DNA of 64,000 bases from Lysobacterales bacterium (GTDB lineage: Bacteria; Pseudomonadota; Gammaproteobacteria; Xanthomonadales; SZUA-38): the NCBI GenBank assembly GCA_028285525.1, contig JANQOZ010000024.1:1-64000 (forward strand), read 5' to 3'. This document shows, one piece after another, positions 41,155-50,385 of the stretch. The position numbers were made by a program, and so were the translations under genes. The first letter of the stretch is position 1; every line of letters begins with the position of its first letter. A model generated the notes under the pieces. That model did no database searches, was not told where the DNA came from, and worked only from the letters and a program-made list of their open reading frames with translations.

Positions 41155-43244
41155 GCGCCGCCCTCCAGGGCCGCCTGCGCGGAGCCGATGTTCGTCACGA
41201 TGCGGATCCGCTTGTCGTCAGGGATCTCCTGGAAGGACAGCACGTGCAGGCTGGGCATGACGGGTCTCAGCAGGCGCGACATCCACTGGCGCAGCGCTGG
41301 AGACACCACCAGCACGGCAGGCTGGCCCTTGCGCTCCTGATTTTCAGCGGCGGATCGAATCATGGTTTGCAGCTTCTCAGTCAGTTCCGGTTCCGGTGCA
41401 GCGCTTCCGGCGGCACCACCTGTTATTGACTCAAGCAAGATCCGTTCCAAGTTTGTTTCCAGAGTAATCAGATCAAGTTCAGGTTCCAAGCCATTGATTT
41501 TTTGACAGATCGCTCGACCCAGTGCGGCGCGAACCGCTTCAGTCAGAGCGCCAGGATCTTGACTAGTGGGCGCGTTTTCCGTCAAAGCTTCGGCGATGGT
41601 CCGCATGTCCTTGATCGCCACGCGCTCCGCGAGGAGGTTTTTCAGCACCTTGACCACCACAAACATGGGCAGGGCGCCGGGGACCAGATCCTCGGCCAGT
41701 TTGGGTGCGTGTTCGGCCAGCCGGTCGAGGAGCATCTGCGCTTCTTCGAATCCCATCAGGTTGGAGGCATGATCGAAGATGATGCGGCTCAGATGGGTGG
41801 CGATCACGGTCGGTGCGTCGACGACGGTGTAGCCCAGCGCCTGCACCTCCTGGACGCGGCTGGCGTCGATCCAGTAGCCATCCAGGTTGAAGGCGGGGTC
41901 GCGTGCTGCTACGCCTTCGATGGGCAGCGTGGCGTCGCCCGGGTTGATGGCGAAGTGGCGGTCGTGAATGATCTCCGCCTCGGCAACCGGCACGCCGAGG
42001 ACACGCACCCGATAGGCTGAGGGCGCCAGCTCGAGGTTGTCCCGGATATGCACGGGCTGGATCAGGAAGCCCAGCTCCTTGCTGAGCTTTTTGCGAATTC
42101 CCTTGATCCGGGACAGCAGCGGCCCACCTTTGCCGCTGTCCAGCAGCGGTATCAGCTTGTAACCCACCTCGATACCGAGGATGTCCGGTCGCTCAATGTC
42201 GTCCCAGCTGAGTTCTGCCGGCGGTACGGGTTCCGGCTCGGCCGCCTTTTTCGCTTCGAGCGCCTGGCGCGCGCGCTGGCGGCGCGTCTGCCACGCGGCA
42301 CCGCAGACCGCCAGGGCCAGCACCAGGAAAACCATGGTCGGCATACCCGGAATCAGGCCGAGAATGGCCAGGATACCGGCCACTACAAACATGGACTGGC
42401 TGCTGCCGAGAACCTGGTTGGAAAACTGTTCGCCCATCGACGTCGGGGCGGACGCCCGGGTCACCAGGATGGCGGTCGCGGTCGACAGCAGCAGGGAGGG
42501 GAGCTGGGCCGCCAGGCCGTCTCCGATCGTCAGCAGCCCGTAGCGCTGCAGCGCGGTCCCGAGGTCCAGGTCATGCGTTGTTGCGCCGATCACTATGCCG
42601 CCGATCAGGTTGATCAGGAGAATAAAAACGCCGGCGATGGCGTCACCGCGGACAAACTTGCTGGCGCCGTCCATCGAGCCGTAGAAGTCGGCCTCCTGAG
42701 CGATCTCCTGGCGTCGGGCGCGGGCCTGCTCCTGGTCGAGCAGGCCGGCGTTCAGATCGGCGTCGATCGCCATCTGCTTGCCGGGCATGGCGTCGAGGGT
42801 GAAGCGGGCGCTGACCTCTGAGACCCGGCCCGCACCTTTGGTCACAACAACAAAGTTGATCAGCACCAGAATCACAAACACGACAAAGCCGACCGTGTAG
42901 TTGCCGCCGGCGACAAAGTTGCCGAACGCCTGAATGACCTGGCCTGCTGCCGCGTCACCGTTGTGGCCGTTCATCAGAACGATGCGGGTCGACGCGATGT
43001 TCAAACTCAGCCGCAGCAGCGTGGCGATCAGCAGCAGGCTGGGGAATACGCCAAAATCCAGCGGCCTGGTCGAATAGACGGTGATCATCAGCACCAGCAG
43101 ACCCAGCGCGATGTTGAACGTAAAGAGCAGGTCCAGGACGATCGTTGGCACCGGCACGACCATCAGCACCATGATCGTGATGAGCGCTACGGGGATCGCG
43201 ACGCCCTGGGCGATAAAAGAACGAACCTGGGTCAGCGCATTCAT
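41151..43244 (-). CDS. flhA: Flagellar export gate protein FlhA
   Basis: 697 aa. About eight membrane helices span the first half, with the FHIPEP-type loop region LLRLSLNIASTRIVLMNG, split across a helix, and DAMPGKQMAIDADLNAGLL. The large cytoplasmic domain has DRLAEHAPKLAEDLVPGALP. FlhA forms the nonameric export gate. It overlaps flhB and flhF by 4 bp each. Confidence 0.97.
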   Translation of the reverse strand: MNALTQVRSFIAQGVAIPVALITIMVLMVVPVPTIVLDLLFTFNIALGLLVLMITVYSTRPLDFGVFPSLLLIATLLRLSLNIASTRIVLMNGHNGDAAAGQVIQAFGNFVAGGNYTVGFVVFVILVLINFVVVTKGAGRVSEVSARFTLDAMPGKQMAIDADLNAGLLDQEQARARRQEIAQEADFYGSMDGASKFVRGDAIAGVFILLINLIGGIVIGATTHDLDLGTALQRYGLLTIGDGLAAQLPSLLLSTATAILVTRASAPTSMGEQFSNQVLGSSQSMFVVAGILAILGLIPGMPTMVFLVLALAVCGAAWQTRRQRARQALEAKKAAEPEPVPPAELSWDDIERPDILGIEVGYKLIPLLDSGKGGPLLSRIKGIRKKLSKELGFLIQPVHIRDNLELAPSAYRVRVLGVPVAEAEIIHDRHFAINPGDATLPIEGVAARDPAFNLDGYWIDASRVQEVQALGYTVVDAPTVIATHLSRIIFDHASNLMGFEEAQMLLDRLAEHAPKLAEDLVPGALPMFVVVKVLKNLLAERVAIKDMRTIAEALTENAPTSQDPGALTEAVRAALGRAICQKINGLEPELDLITLETNLERILLESITGGAAGSAAPEPELTEKLQTMIRSAAENQERKGQPAVLVVSPALRQWMSRLLRPVMPSLHVLSFQEIPDDKRIRIVTNIGSAQAALEGGA

Positions 43245-44389
43245 CGTGCGTCACGCCTCAATTTTTCGGGGATGTCCTCATCGCTGATCTTCGGCGGCCG
43301 CAGGCCGGGCGTCTCGGCCAGCTGCATGACGTAGATGATGACCTTGGCCACAACCCGGAACAGCTCGGCCGGCACCATCTCACCCTCCTTGACGGTGAAG
43401 AACAGGGACCGAGCCAGCGGCGGTGCCGAGACCACCGGCAGCTTGCGTTCGGCAGCCAGCTTGCGAATTTGTTCTGCGATCACGCCGGCACCCCGCGCGA
43501 GGACTACCGGCGCGGGGAGGCCTTCGTCGTATTTGAGCGCAACGGCGTAGTGGGTGGGGTTGGTGACGACAACCGTCGCTTCCTCCAGCGCAATCTCCAG
43601 ACGGCGCGTCGCGGCCTGCATCTGGAGAGAGCGGATCCGCTGCTTGACCTCCGGTCGCCCCTCGGTGTCCTTGTGCTCATCACGCAGCTCCTGGTGGCTC
43701 ATCTTCAGCTTCTTGAAGTGCTGGAAGAGCTGAAACGGCACGTCGATGGCGGCGATGACCAGCAGCGACAGGCAGACAATCAGAAAGAAGCCCAGCAGCA
43801 TGCCGCCGGTGCTGTTGAGCGCCTGAGTGATGTCCTGGCGCCCCAGCATCATCAGATCGGGGGCCATAAAACGGAACGCGACGATACCGACGGCGCCCAC
43901 CAGGATGAATTTGAGAACCGCCTTGCCGAGCTCAACCAGGGCCCGCACGCTGAACATCCGCTTCAGCCCTTTCCCGGGGTTGATGTTGGAGGCTTTAGGC
44001 GCCGCTCCGGCGAGGCGAAAAATCACCCCGCCGGTCATCAGCGGCCCGGCGAGCGCAAGCACCGTCAGACCCGCCAGGATCGGCAGTACGGCGGTCAGCG
44101 CTGAGTCTCGCGCGACGGCCATCGCCTCGCTGAACTGCGCGGGCCCCTCCGTCAGGCCCTGGCTGATGGCGCTGCCGCTGGCCCAGACAAACAGGTTGCG
44201 GGAATAGGTGGCGATCTGGGAGACGGCGTTGGCGCCGAACAGCCAGATGATGCCGCCGCCGCCGAGGGTGATGAGCAGGGTGTTGAGCTCGCGAGAGCGG
44301 GCAACCTGTCCCTTCTTGCGCGCGTCCGCGAGCCGTTTGGGTGTTGGTGGTAGATTACGTTCCTGGGAATTGTCGTTCTGTTCGCTCAT
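43241..44389 (-). CDS. flhB: Flagellar export specificity switch FlhB
   Basis: 382 aa. The N-terminus carries ERNLPPTPKRLADARKKGQVARSREL, split over two helices, followed by four membrane segments. The autocleavage site NPTH lies in VVTNPTHYAVALKYDEG. Self-cleavage switches export from rod/hook to filament proteins in response to FliK. It overlaps fliR by 4 bp. Confidence 0.97.
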   Translation of the reverse strand: MSEQNDNSQERNLPPTPKRLADARKKGQVARSRELNTLLITLGGGGIIWLFGANAVSQIATYSRNLFVWASGSAISQGLTEGPAQFSEAMAVARDSALTAVLPILAGLTVLALAGPLMTGGVIFRLAGAAPKASNINPGKGLKRMFSVRALVELGKAVLKFILVGAVGIVAFRFMAPDLMMLGRQDITQALNSTGGMLLGFFLIVCLSLLVIAAIDVPFQLFQHFKKLKMSHQELRDEHKDTEGRPEVKQRIRSLQMQAATRRLEIALEEATVVVTNPTHYAVALKYDEGLPAPVVLARGAGVIAEQIRKLAAERKLPVVSAPPLARSLFFTVKEGEMVPAELFRVVAKVIIYVMQLAETPGLRPPKISDEDIPEKLRRDAR

Positions 44390-45195
44390 GCCTTAGCTCC
44401 TGCGAACAGCTCGCTGGCCGCCTCAAAAGCCTCTCCGAACAGGCTGGCGGTGGCGTCGAGCAGCGTCCCGATATTGATCATGACGGCCGCCATGCCGATC
44501 AGCATCATCAGCGGAAATCCCACGGCAAACACGTTGAGCTGGGGGGCCGCCCGCGTGATCACGCCGAAAGCCAGATTGGTCAGCAGCATCGCGGCGATGA
44601 CCGGCAGCGCCAGGCGCAGGGCGTTGGCGTACATCGCCATGGCCCATTCCAGCAGCGGCGTGGCGCCCCCCTGGACATTGCCCTGGCTGCCGGGCGGCAG
44701 CATCGTAAAGCTGTCGTGCACCATGTTGAGCGCAACCAGATGACCGTTGATCGCGACGAACAGCATCGTTCCGAGCAGCACAAACTGCTGACTCATGGTC
44801 GGCACCGAGGCGCCGTTCTGCGGATCGACGATCGTGGCGAAACCCAGTCCCATGCCCACCGCCACACATTCGCCCGCGATGGTCAGGGCGGCGAACACCA
44901 TCTGAATGCAAAGGCCCATGGCGAGGCCGAGGGCCATTTCCCACATGGCGATCGGAATCAGGCCGAAACCGAAGGTCGGGGCGACATAGCCCGGGGGCAG
45001 GGTGCCGACCGTGAGCGCCGCCACGGTGACCGCCAGCAGCAGTCGGATTCGCGAGGGGACGCCGGTGGAGCGGAAAACCGGGGTGGCCATCAGGAGTGCA
45101 CTGACGCGCGTCAGCGCAAGCAGGTAGGTCACCACCAGGTCTTCGAGATTGAGCGCTGCCAGATCGATCGGCAGGATGAGCGGCATCGACATCAT
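44386..45195 (-). CDS. fliR: Flagellar export apparatus protein FliR
   Basis: 269 aa from ATG 45195, which overlaps the fliQ stop (ATGA). There are about six membrane segments, with LLALTRVSALLMATPVF and FATIVDPQNGASVPTMSQQ typical of FliR. A longer reading from 45531 is out-of-frame fliQ sequence and was rejected. Confidence 0.95.
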   Translation of the reverse strand: MMSMPLILPIDLAALNLEDLVVTYLLALTRVSALLMATPVFRSTGVPSRIRLLLAVTVAALTVGTLPPGYVAPTFGFGLIPIAMWEMALGLAMGLCIQMVFAALTIAGECVAVGMGLGFATIVDPQNGASVPTMSQQFVLLGTMLFVAINGHLVALNMVHDSFTMLPPGSQGNVQGGATPLLEWAMAMYANALRLALPVIAAMLLTNLAFGVITRAAPQLNVFAVGFPLMMLIGMAAVMINIGTLLDATASLFGEAFEAASELFAGAKA

Positions 45196-45461
45196 CCCAG
45201 CAGCGTCGGAATGCTCGTCACCAGTTGACGCATGTACTCGACCAGCACGGTCAACATCCAGTGACCCATGACGGCGGTTGTCACCAGCACCGCAAACAGT
45301 TTGGGGATGAAGCTCAGCGTCATCTCCTGAATCTGCGTTGCGGCCTGCAGCACGCCGATCGCCAGACCGACACACAGCGCCACCAGCAGGATCGGTGAAG
45401 CTACCAGCATGGTGGTCACCAGCGCGTGGCGACCAACGTCGACCAGGGTCTCGGGGGTCAT
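45192..45461 (-). CDS. fliQ: Flagellar export apparatus protein FliQ
   Basis: 89 aa, two hydrophobic helices. MTPETLVDVGRHAL, GVLQAATQIQEMTLSFIPK and the second helix match FliQ. It forms part of the FliPQR core. It overlaps fliP and fliR by 4 bp. Confidence 0.96.
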   Translation of the reverse strand: MTPETLVDVGRHALVTTMLVASPILLVALCVGLAIGVLQAATQIQEMTLSFIPKLFAVLVTTAVMGHWMLTVLVEYMRQLVTSIPTLLG

Positions 45462-46222
45462 GGCGGCCCTCCGAGCAGGAAGCTGGACGCCAGGGTCCCG
45501 AGGATAAGCGTCCAGCCGTCGACCATGACAAACAGCATCAGCTTGAACGGCAGAGAGATCACAAGCGGCGACAGCATGACCATGCCCATGGACATCAGGA
45601 CGCTGGCCACCACCAGGTCGATCACCAGAAAGGGGAGCAGCAGCAGAAACCCGATCTGAAAGGCGGTTTTGAGTTCGCTGGTGATGTATGCGGGAATCAG
45701 CACGCTCATCGGGATCGGCGTGTCGGCAGATACCGGCAGGGGGCCACGCATGCGGGAGAAGAGCTCAACGTCAGCCTCGCGGACCTGATCCTGCATAAAC
45801 AGGCGCACCGGTTCGCGGCCCGCCGCGAGGGCCTCCTGAAACGTAATCTCCTGATCGAGGTAAGGCGACAGCGCATTGCTGTTCACCTCGCTGAACACCG
45901 GCGCCATCACAAACACCGTGATGAACAGCGCCAGGCCGATGAGGATCTGGTTGTTGGGCGTCTGGGCCAGGCCAATACCCTGGCGAAGGATCGCCAGGAT
46001 GATGATGATCCGCGTAAATGGCGTCAGCATAATCAGCGCTGACGGGAGCAGGGTCAGCGCCGTCATCATCAGCAGCAGCTGCAGGGTGACGGAGTACTCG
46101 GTGGTGCCGCCCTCGGACGGTGAGGCGACCACCGCCGGCAGGCCCGGTTCGGCCTGGCCAAACGCGGTGCCGGCCGTGAGAACCAACAGCGCCAGCAGGC
46201 TCAGGAGTCGGGACACGTTCAC
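45458..46222 (-). CDS. fliP: Flagellar export apparatus protein FliP
   Basis: 254 aa. A cleavable signal peptide (LLSLLALLVLTAGTAFGQA) is followed by LLMMTALTLLPSALIMLTPFTRII, split over helix 1, and TPNNQILIGLALFIT, both FliP hallmarks. FliP pentamers seed the export gate. It starts at GTG and overlaps fliO by 4 bp. Confidence 0.97.
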   Translation of the reverse strand: MNVSRLLSLLALLVLTAGTAFGQAEPGLPAVVASPSEGGTTEYSVTLQLLLMMTALTLLPSALIMLTPFTRIIIILAILRQGIGLAQTPNNQILIGLALFITVFVMAPVFSEVNSNALSPYLDQEITFQEALAAGREPVRLFMQDQVREADVELFSRMRGPLPVSADTPIPMSVLIPAYITSELKTAFQIGFLLLLPFLVIDLVVASVLMSMGMVMLSPLVISLPFKLMLFVMVDGWTLILGTLASSFLLGGPP

Positions 46223-46515
46223 GCGGCAGCCTCCGGTTTGATCTCCACGGCTGCCGGTCCGGCCGGCGTGCTGGCCAGGCGATTGATCGAGCTGGCAGTT
46301 ACGCCGAGCAGGATCTGCTCACCCTCAAACTGGACCACCACGAGCTTCTCGCGCTGGCCAAGGTTCATGGAGCTGCGCAGCTGAAGGCCAGACTCACGGT
46401 TGCCCGCGAGGTGGGGCAGGCGCATGCGCCGTGCCAGCCAGGCCAGCGCGCCCATGAGGCCCAGCACCAGCAGGAGGGCGCTCAGCAGCTGCGGCAGCAT
46501 CTCGGTGACGTTCAC
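46219..46515 (-). CDS. fliO: Flagellar biosynthesis protein FliO
   Basis: 98 aa. One N-terminal membrane helix (LLSALLLVLGLMGALAWLARR) is followed by a cytoplasmic segment with LGQREKLVVVQFEGEQILLGV, split over two strands, as in FliO. It stabilises FliP assembly. It starts at GTG directly after fliN. Confidence 0.9.
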   Translation of the reverse strand: MNVTEMLPQLLSALLLVLGLMGALAWLARRMRLPHLAGNRESGLQLRSSMNLGQREKLVVVQFEGEQILLGVTASSINRLASTPAGPAAVEIKPEAAA

Positions 46516-46516
46516 G

Positions 46517-46885
46517 TCAGTTGATACTCCGGATGCGTTCGCGCGGACTGATGACGTCGGTCAGCCGGATGCCCACCCGGTCGTTGACCATCACCACTTC
46601 GCCGTGGGCGATGGGCGTACCGTTCACCAGCACGTCCATCGGCATGCCCGCCGGCTGATCGAGTTCGAGGACCGATCCTTGACTCATCTGCAGGAGATCC
46701 CGGATGGCGATCCGCGTAGTACCAACCTGAACAGAGAGCGTCACGTTGACGTCGAGGATCAGCTCCAGGTTGTCGAGTGACACCGCATCACGGGTTGCGC
46801 CGATATCGGGCAGGTCCGGCTGCGGTGGTGGCATGTTCTCCGCACCCTCGTTTGGGCCGGCGTCGGTGGTCTGGTCGTTACTCAT
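46517..46885 (-). CDS. fliN: Flagellar motor switch protein FliN
   Basis: 122 aa from ATG 46885, which overlaps the fliM stop by 8 bp. The SpoA domain holds LELILDVNVTLSVQVGTT, SQGSVLELDQPAG and VLVNGTPIAHGEVVMVND. FliN forms the C-ring base with FliM. An upstream TTG at 46906 would add seven residues. Confidence 0.96.
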   Translation of the reverse strand: MSNDQTTDAGPNEGAENMPPPQPDLPDIGATRDAVSLDNLELILDVNVTLSVQVGTTRIAIRDLLQMSQGSVLELDQPAGMPMDVLVNGTPIAHGEVVMVNDRVGIRLTDVISPRERIRSIN

Positions 46886-47864
46886 GAGGGTTTGCTCTTT
46901 GTTCAAGGCGTGGAATGTCGTTGGACGGTTTGGCCACCGGGCCCAGAATGTGGACGGCGTTCATGGAGCCGGAGACGCCCAGCAGGCCCCGCAGCAGCGG
47001 CTGGCCGTTGGCGCACAGCACCACGTTCTGATCGATATCGACGGGAATGAAATCCCCGGGGGCAACGCGCAGCAGGTCGCCGATCCCCAGCGATACTTCC
47101 GCCGCTCGTGCGGACAGCGTTACGCGGGCCTCCGTGGTGGCGTAGGCGATCTGCTCCTTCCAGGATTCGTCTGAGGTTCCCGGGTCTGCGGGCTTGCCGA
47201 GCAGATCGCTGAAAACTTCGGGGGCGGCCGCCAGGCAGAGCTCGCCGCCGCCGTCCCCGATCGCCAGATTGAGCCTCAGCACCGCCAGGGTCGTTTCGTC
47301 GGAGGGGCCGGGCAGGGCAACCGGATTGGTCTGAAAGTCGAAGCGCCCGTCGGTGCCGGCACTTTCGCTGCGGCCCAGAACCGTCATCACCTTCTCCAGA
47401 AACTTCTGGGCGATTCGATTTTCGGTCCGGGAGAGATAGTCGCGGTTGGTGGGCTTCCCGCTGCCCCCGAAGAGCGCGCCGACCATCGACTGAGCGCCGT
47501 TACGGCAGACGGTGACCAGCAGCCCTTCCTGCGCATGGCGCAGCGCGATGCTGAGCATAGCGGTGGGGCTTTCGATCGTCTGCCGAAATTCGCTGTATTC
47601 CATCAGCTCAGGCTGAGGACCGCTGACGACAGAACAAATTTTCGACAGCGGGGGCTCCAGGCTCGGCGGCAGCCGCTCGATGAGCCGATCGACCAGCGGC
47701 TCGACGTCGGGCAGGCCGCTCGTCTTCATCGCCGGTGGGTTGAAGATATCGTAGCTGCTCACCTCGTCCGTCAGGCCGTCGCGAATTTTCTTCTTCGCAA
47801 CGGAGTCGGCCTTGTCGAGCAGGGCGTCGATCTCTTCCTGGCTGAGGATTTCCTCGCTGCTCAT
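46878..47864 (-). CDS. fliM: Flagellar motor switch protein FliM
   Basis: 328 aa. The N-terminal LSQEEIDALL is the CheY-P docking motif, so chemotactic switching is expected although no che genes are nearby. A CheC-like middle and a SpoA C-terminus (DLLRVAPGDFIPVDID, VLCANGQPLLRGLLGV) follow. It starts one base after the fliL stop. Confidence 0.96.
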   Translation of the reverse strand: MSSEEILSQEEIDALLDKADSVAKKKIRDGLTDEVSSYDIFNPPAMKTSGLPDVEPLVDRLIERLPPSLEPPLSKICSVVSGPQPELMEYSEFRQTIESPTAMLSIALRHAQEGLLVTVCRNGAQSMVGALFGGSGKPTNRDYLSRTENRIAQKFLEKVMTVLGRSESAGTDGRFDFQTNPVALPGPSDETTLAVLRLNLAIGDGGGELCLAAAPEVFSDLLGKPADPGTSDESWKEQIAYATTEARVTLSARAAEVSLGIGDLLRVAPGDFIPVDIDQNVVLCANGQPLLRGLLGVSGSMNAVHILGPVAKPSNDIPRLEQRANPHE

Positions 47865-47865
47865 G

Positions 47866-48387
47866 TCACTGAAAAACGAACGTGGTGAAAAAGACTTCCT
47901 CCACGCCGGGTTCGCCGGTGTGCTTTTCGAGGACCTCCTGGGTCAGCTTCAGCACGCTCATCCGGAGCGCCTCGCGGCCCTCCAGCGTCTGCAGCTCGCC
48001 GAACTGAGTCTGGCCAAGCTCGCGATAGATGCCGTCGACAATCGCCGGCATGTGGTTGCGAATCTCCAGTACCGTCTCGTCAGAGCGGGTGAGAAACTGC
48101 GCGACCAGCTGCAGGTAGCGTTCCTTGTTGCCAGAGCGGAAGTTGACGACCACGGGCTTATCCATGGATTCGTAGATGGGTGGGGGCAGCTCCTCCTCCA
48201 TCTCCTCAGCCATTTCTTCGCCTTCCATCGGCGGCGTCAGGTCGAAGGGGCCAACCTTGAGCACCAGCATGGCGACCATGGCGACCGTGATCAGCAGATT
48301 GGCGCCGACCAGAATGGTCAGCAGCTTGCCCGGGCCCGCTGCGGCGGGTGGTGCGCCGCTGTCGAGTTCGATGGCTTGGTCCGGCAT
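47866..48387 (-). CDS. fliL: Flagellar basal-body protein FliL
   Basis: 173 aa. One membrane helix (LLTILVGANLLITVAMVAML) is near residues 22-41. The periplasmic domain has VVNFRSGNKERYLQL and ends in FFTTFVFQ, as in FliL. It supports stator function. It is first gene after a sigma-54 promoter; GAGGAC precedes the ATG. Confidence 0.94.
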   Translation of the reverse strand: MPDQAIELDSGAPPAAAGPGKLLTILVGANLLITVAMVAMLVLKVGPFDLTPPMEGEEMAEEMEEELPPPIYESMDKPVVVNFRSGNKERYLQLVAQFLTRSDETVLEIRNHMPAIVDGIYRELGQTQFGELQTLEGREALRMSVLKLTQEVLEKHTGEPGVEEVFFTTFVFQ

Positions 48388-48425
48388 GTTTCTGTCCTCA
48401 GATGATTTCTCTGTCTGAACAGAAA

Positions 48426-48441
48426 AGCAATTATGATGCCA
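48426..48441 (-). promoter_or_regulatory. Sigma-54 (RpoN) promoter of the fliL operon
   Basis: On the minus strand TGGCATCATAATTGCT matches TGGCACG-N4-TTGCW at 14 positions' worth of spacing, with GG and GC ten bases apart. It lies about 39 bp before fliL in a 136-bp gap. It predicts activation by a FleQ/FlrA-type enhancer-binding protein encoded elsewhere. Confidence 0.85.
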
Positions 48442-48523
48442 AAACCTAACTACATGATTTGTATGGTTTTTACTGGAGGGGCGTCGGAATAATGACGAAG
48501 AGAGTCAATACTCCGTCAGCGCG

Positions 48524-49948
48524 TCAGGCGTACAAATCCAGGGAACGGTCGACAGCGGGTTTTCCGCGGGCGGCCGAAGGCTCGATAGCCTCACCGGGTT
48601 CTGCGCCCGGCTCACGCTGAAGCTCCCCGGCCAGCCGGGTTTCCTGCTCCAGGGATTGACGCTCCTGCTCCTGCGACTGACCCATGTCGAGCGCAAGCTG
48701 TGCCATGCCCATGCCTTCTTCCATAAACAGCTGGCGCAGCCTGGGCAGGGCGCTGGCGAGTTCACGGTAGAGATCAGGGTTGCTGGCCTCGATCGAGACG
48801 CTCGCCTGGTCGGCGTTGAGGGCAATGCGGATATTCACGGCGCCCAGTTCCCGGGGATGGAGCTGAAGCTGAGCTTCACGCTGGTCACCCTGGACCATCA
48901 TTTTCACCTGGTCGGCCACCTGAAGCGCCGGTGGCGTCTGGACGGGACTGCGGTCCGTCGGCAGCGCCGTGCTCAGTTCCGGGTTCGTCGGCGTCAACGC
49001 CGGGGTGGCCGTCACGTTGACGGTGGAAGCGGGCGCTGACGGTACGCTGCCGGTGAGTTCAACCGTGCCTCGACGCAGCGTAAAGAGGTTGTCGCCAGCC
49101 GCAGCTGCGGCGCCAAGCGTATTCGCGGCAAAGAGCGATGCCGTCGTGTTCGGCTGGTAGCCGGCAAGCGCCTGGCCTTCCGGGACTTTGGCGGCGGCTT
49201 GGGCTGTGGTCGTACCAGTAAGGCTGACCACTGGCCCTTTGCCGATTGGGGCGTCGTTGAGAAAGACAGTCTGCGTCGGTTTTCCCGAGCCGGTTAAGGA
49301 CTGCGTCCCGATAGAGGTCGCGCTGGCTGTGGCGGCGGGTTTCAAGCCTTGCTCGACGCTGCGCGGCAGTGGGAGGAGGGCCTCTTCACCCAAGGGTTTG
49401 CTGGCATCGACGTCAGCGTTGAGCGTGGTTGTCAGCAGTGTCGTCGAGTCAGTCTCACCGCTGACCCCAGCGGGGCTGAGTCCGGCTATCGGCGCCTGGC
49501 CCGTCCCTGGGCCCTGAATGGCCGTCCCTGCTTCGCTGGGGAGTCCTTGAAGGTTGGCCGCAAGCGCGTTGATCCGCGGTCCGCTCTCGCCGGCTGACGC
49601 CAGCGTTCCGTTGGCCAGGCCGTTGATCAGCCGATTGTCGACGGCGATGCGCTCGGCGTGCCCCGTGACGGATGGTGGTTCCATCGCGTGCCCGCTGCTC
49701 GGCCCCGGCCAAAAGGGGGTCGAGAGCACCGGCTGCTGAGGGTCGGTCGGCGCAACCAGGGCGCCGCCTCCGGCAGTCGCTTCACCTGGGAGGGTCCGCA
49801 GCTGGTGGTTGAGCGTATCGGAAAAGGCGGTCGACGTTTCGTTCTCCGCCGGTCCTGTCTGGGTTGATGAGGACGCACCTGCGGCGGCGGCGCGGCCAGC
49901 AAATAGTGTGGCCAGGGCCGGTACGTTTTGGGCAGAATTTTCGCTCAT
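48524..49948 (-). CDS. fliK: Flagellar hook-length control protein FliK
   Basis: 474 aa. A long low-complexity Ala/Gly/Thr/Pro-rich ruler region covers about residues 1-350. The conserved Flg_hook C-terminal domain follows, with AQLQLHPRELGAVNIRIAL and LPRLRQLFMEEGMGMAQLALD, each split at a strand end. It measures hook length and signals FlhB. It overlaps fliJ by 4 bp and is last of fliEFGHIJK. Confidence 0.92.
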   Translation of the reverse strand: MSENSAQNVPALATLFAGRAAAAGASSSTQTGPAENETSTAFSDTLNHQLRTLPGEATAGGGALVAPTDPQQPVLSTPFWPGPSSGHAMEPPSVTGHAERIAVDNRLINGLANGTLASAGESGPRINALAANLQGLPSEAGTAIQGPGTGQAPIAGLSPAGVSGETDSTTLLTTTLNADVDASKPLGEEALLPLPRSVEQGLKPAATASATSIGTQSLTGSGKPTQTVFLNDAPIGKGPVVSLTGTTTAQAAAKVPEGQALAGYQPNTTASLFAANTLGAAAAAGDNLFTLRRGTVELTGSVPSAPASTVNVTATPALTPTNPELSTALPTDRSPVQTPPALQVADQVKMMVQGDQREAQLQLHPRELGAVNIRIALNADQASVSIEASNPDLYRELASALPRLRQLFMEEGMGMAQLALDMGQSQEQERQSLEQETRLAGELQREPGAEPGEAIEPSAARGKPAVDRSLDLYA

Positions 49949-50385
49949 GGTGCTCGGTACCTCAGGTTGCGTTGGGCCAGCTCGTCATGTTCTTTGGCGC
50001 TGGAGCGTTCCTGTCGCTGGTTTTCCACCTGCTGGATCTTCTCTAACAGCGCCTCGGTGGCCAGCGAGCGGGTGCGCTTTTCGCGCCAGTTCATGCGATT
50101 GATTTCGAGTTCCTGCGTCTGCTGCGCGATCGCCTCGCGCTGCTGGGTGATCGCCTTGCCGAGCTGCTCGGAGAACTGGCGTTGGCGGCTCCAGGACGCC
50201 GCGTCTTTGCGGGCGCCCTCGCGCTGACCGAGAGTCTCGTAGTGCCGGTTGTAGTTCAGCAGCTCTTCGTGAACCTGATGACCGCGGGCGAGCTGCCGCT
50301 GTGCGTGCTGGACGTCGCGCGCTGCCAGCATCTCTTCGAGCTGCTTGAGTTCAACAATCCGTCGGATCCGCTTGGAGCGGCTCAT
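49945..50385 (-). CDS. fliJ: Flagellar export chaperone-like protein FliJ
   Basis: 146 aa, almost entirely coiled coil, with RSKRIRRIVELKQLEEMLAA at the N-terminus. FliJ fits into the FliI ATPase ring and contacts FlhA. It overlaps fliI and fliK by 4 bp. Confidence 0.9.
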   Translation of the reverse strand: MSRSKRIRRIVELKQLEEMLAARDVQHAQRQLARGHQVHEELLNYNRHYETLGQREGARKDAASWSRQRQFSEQLGKAITQQREAIAQQTQELEINRMNWREKRTRSLATEALLEKIQQVENQRQERSSAKEHDELAQRNLRYRAP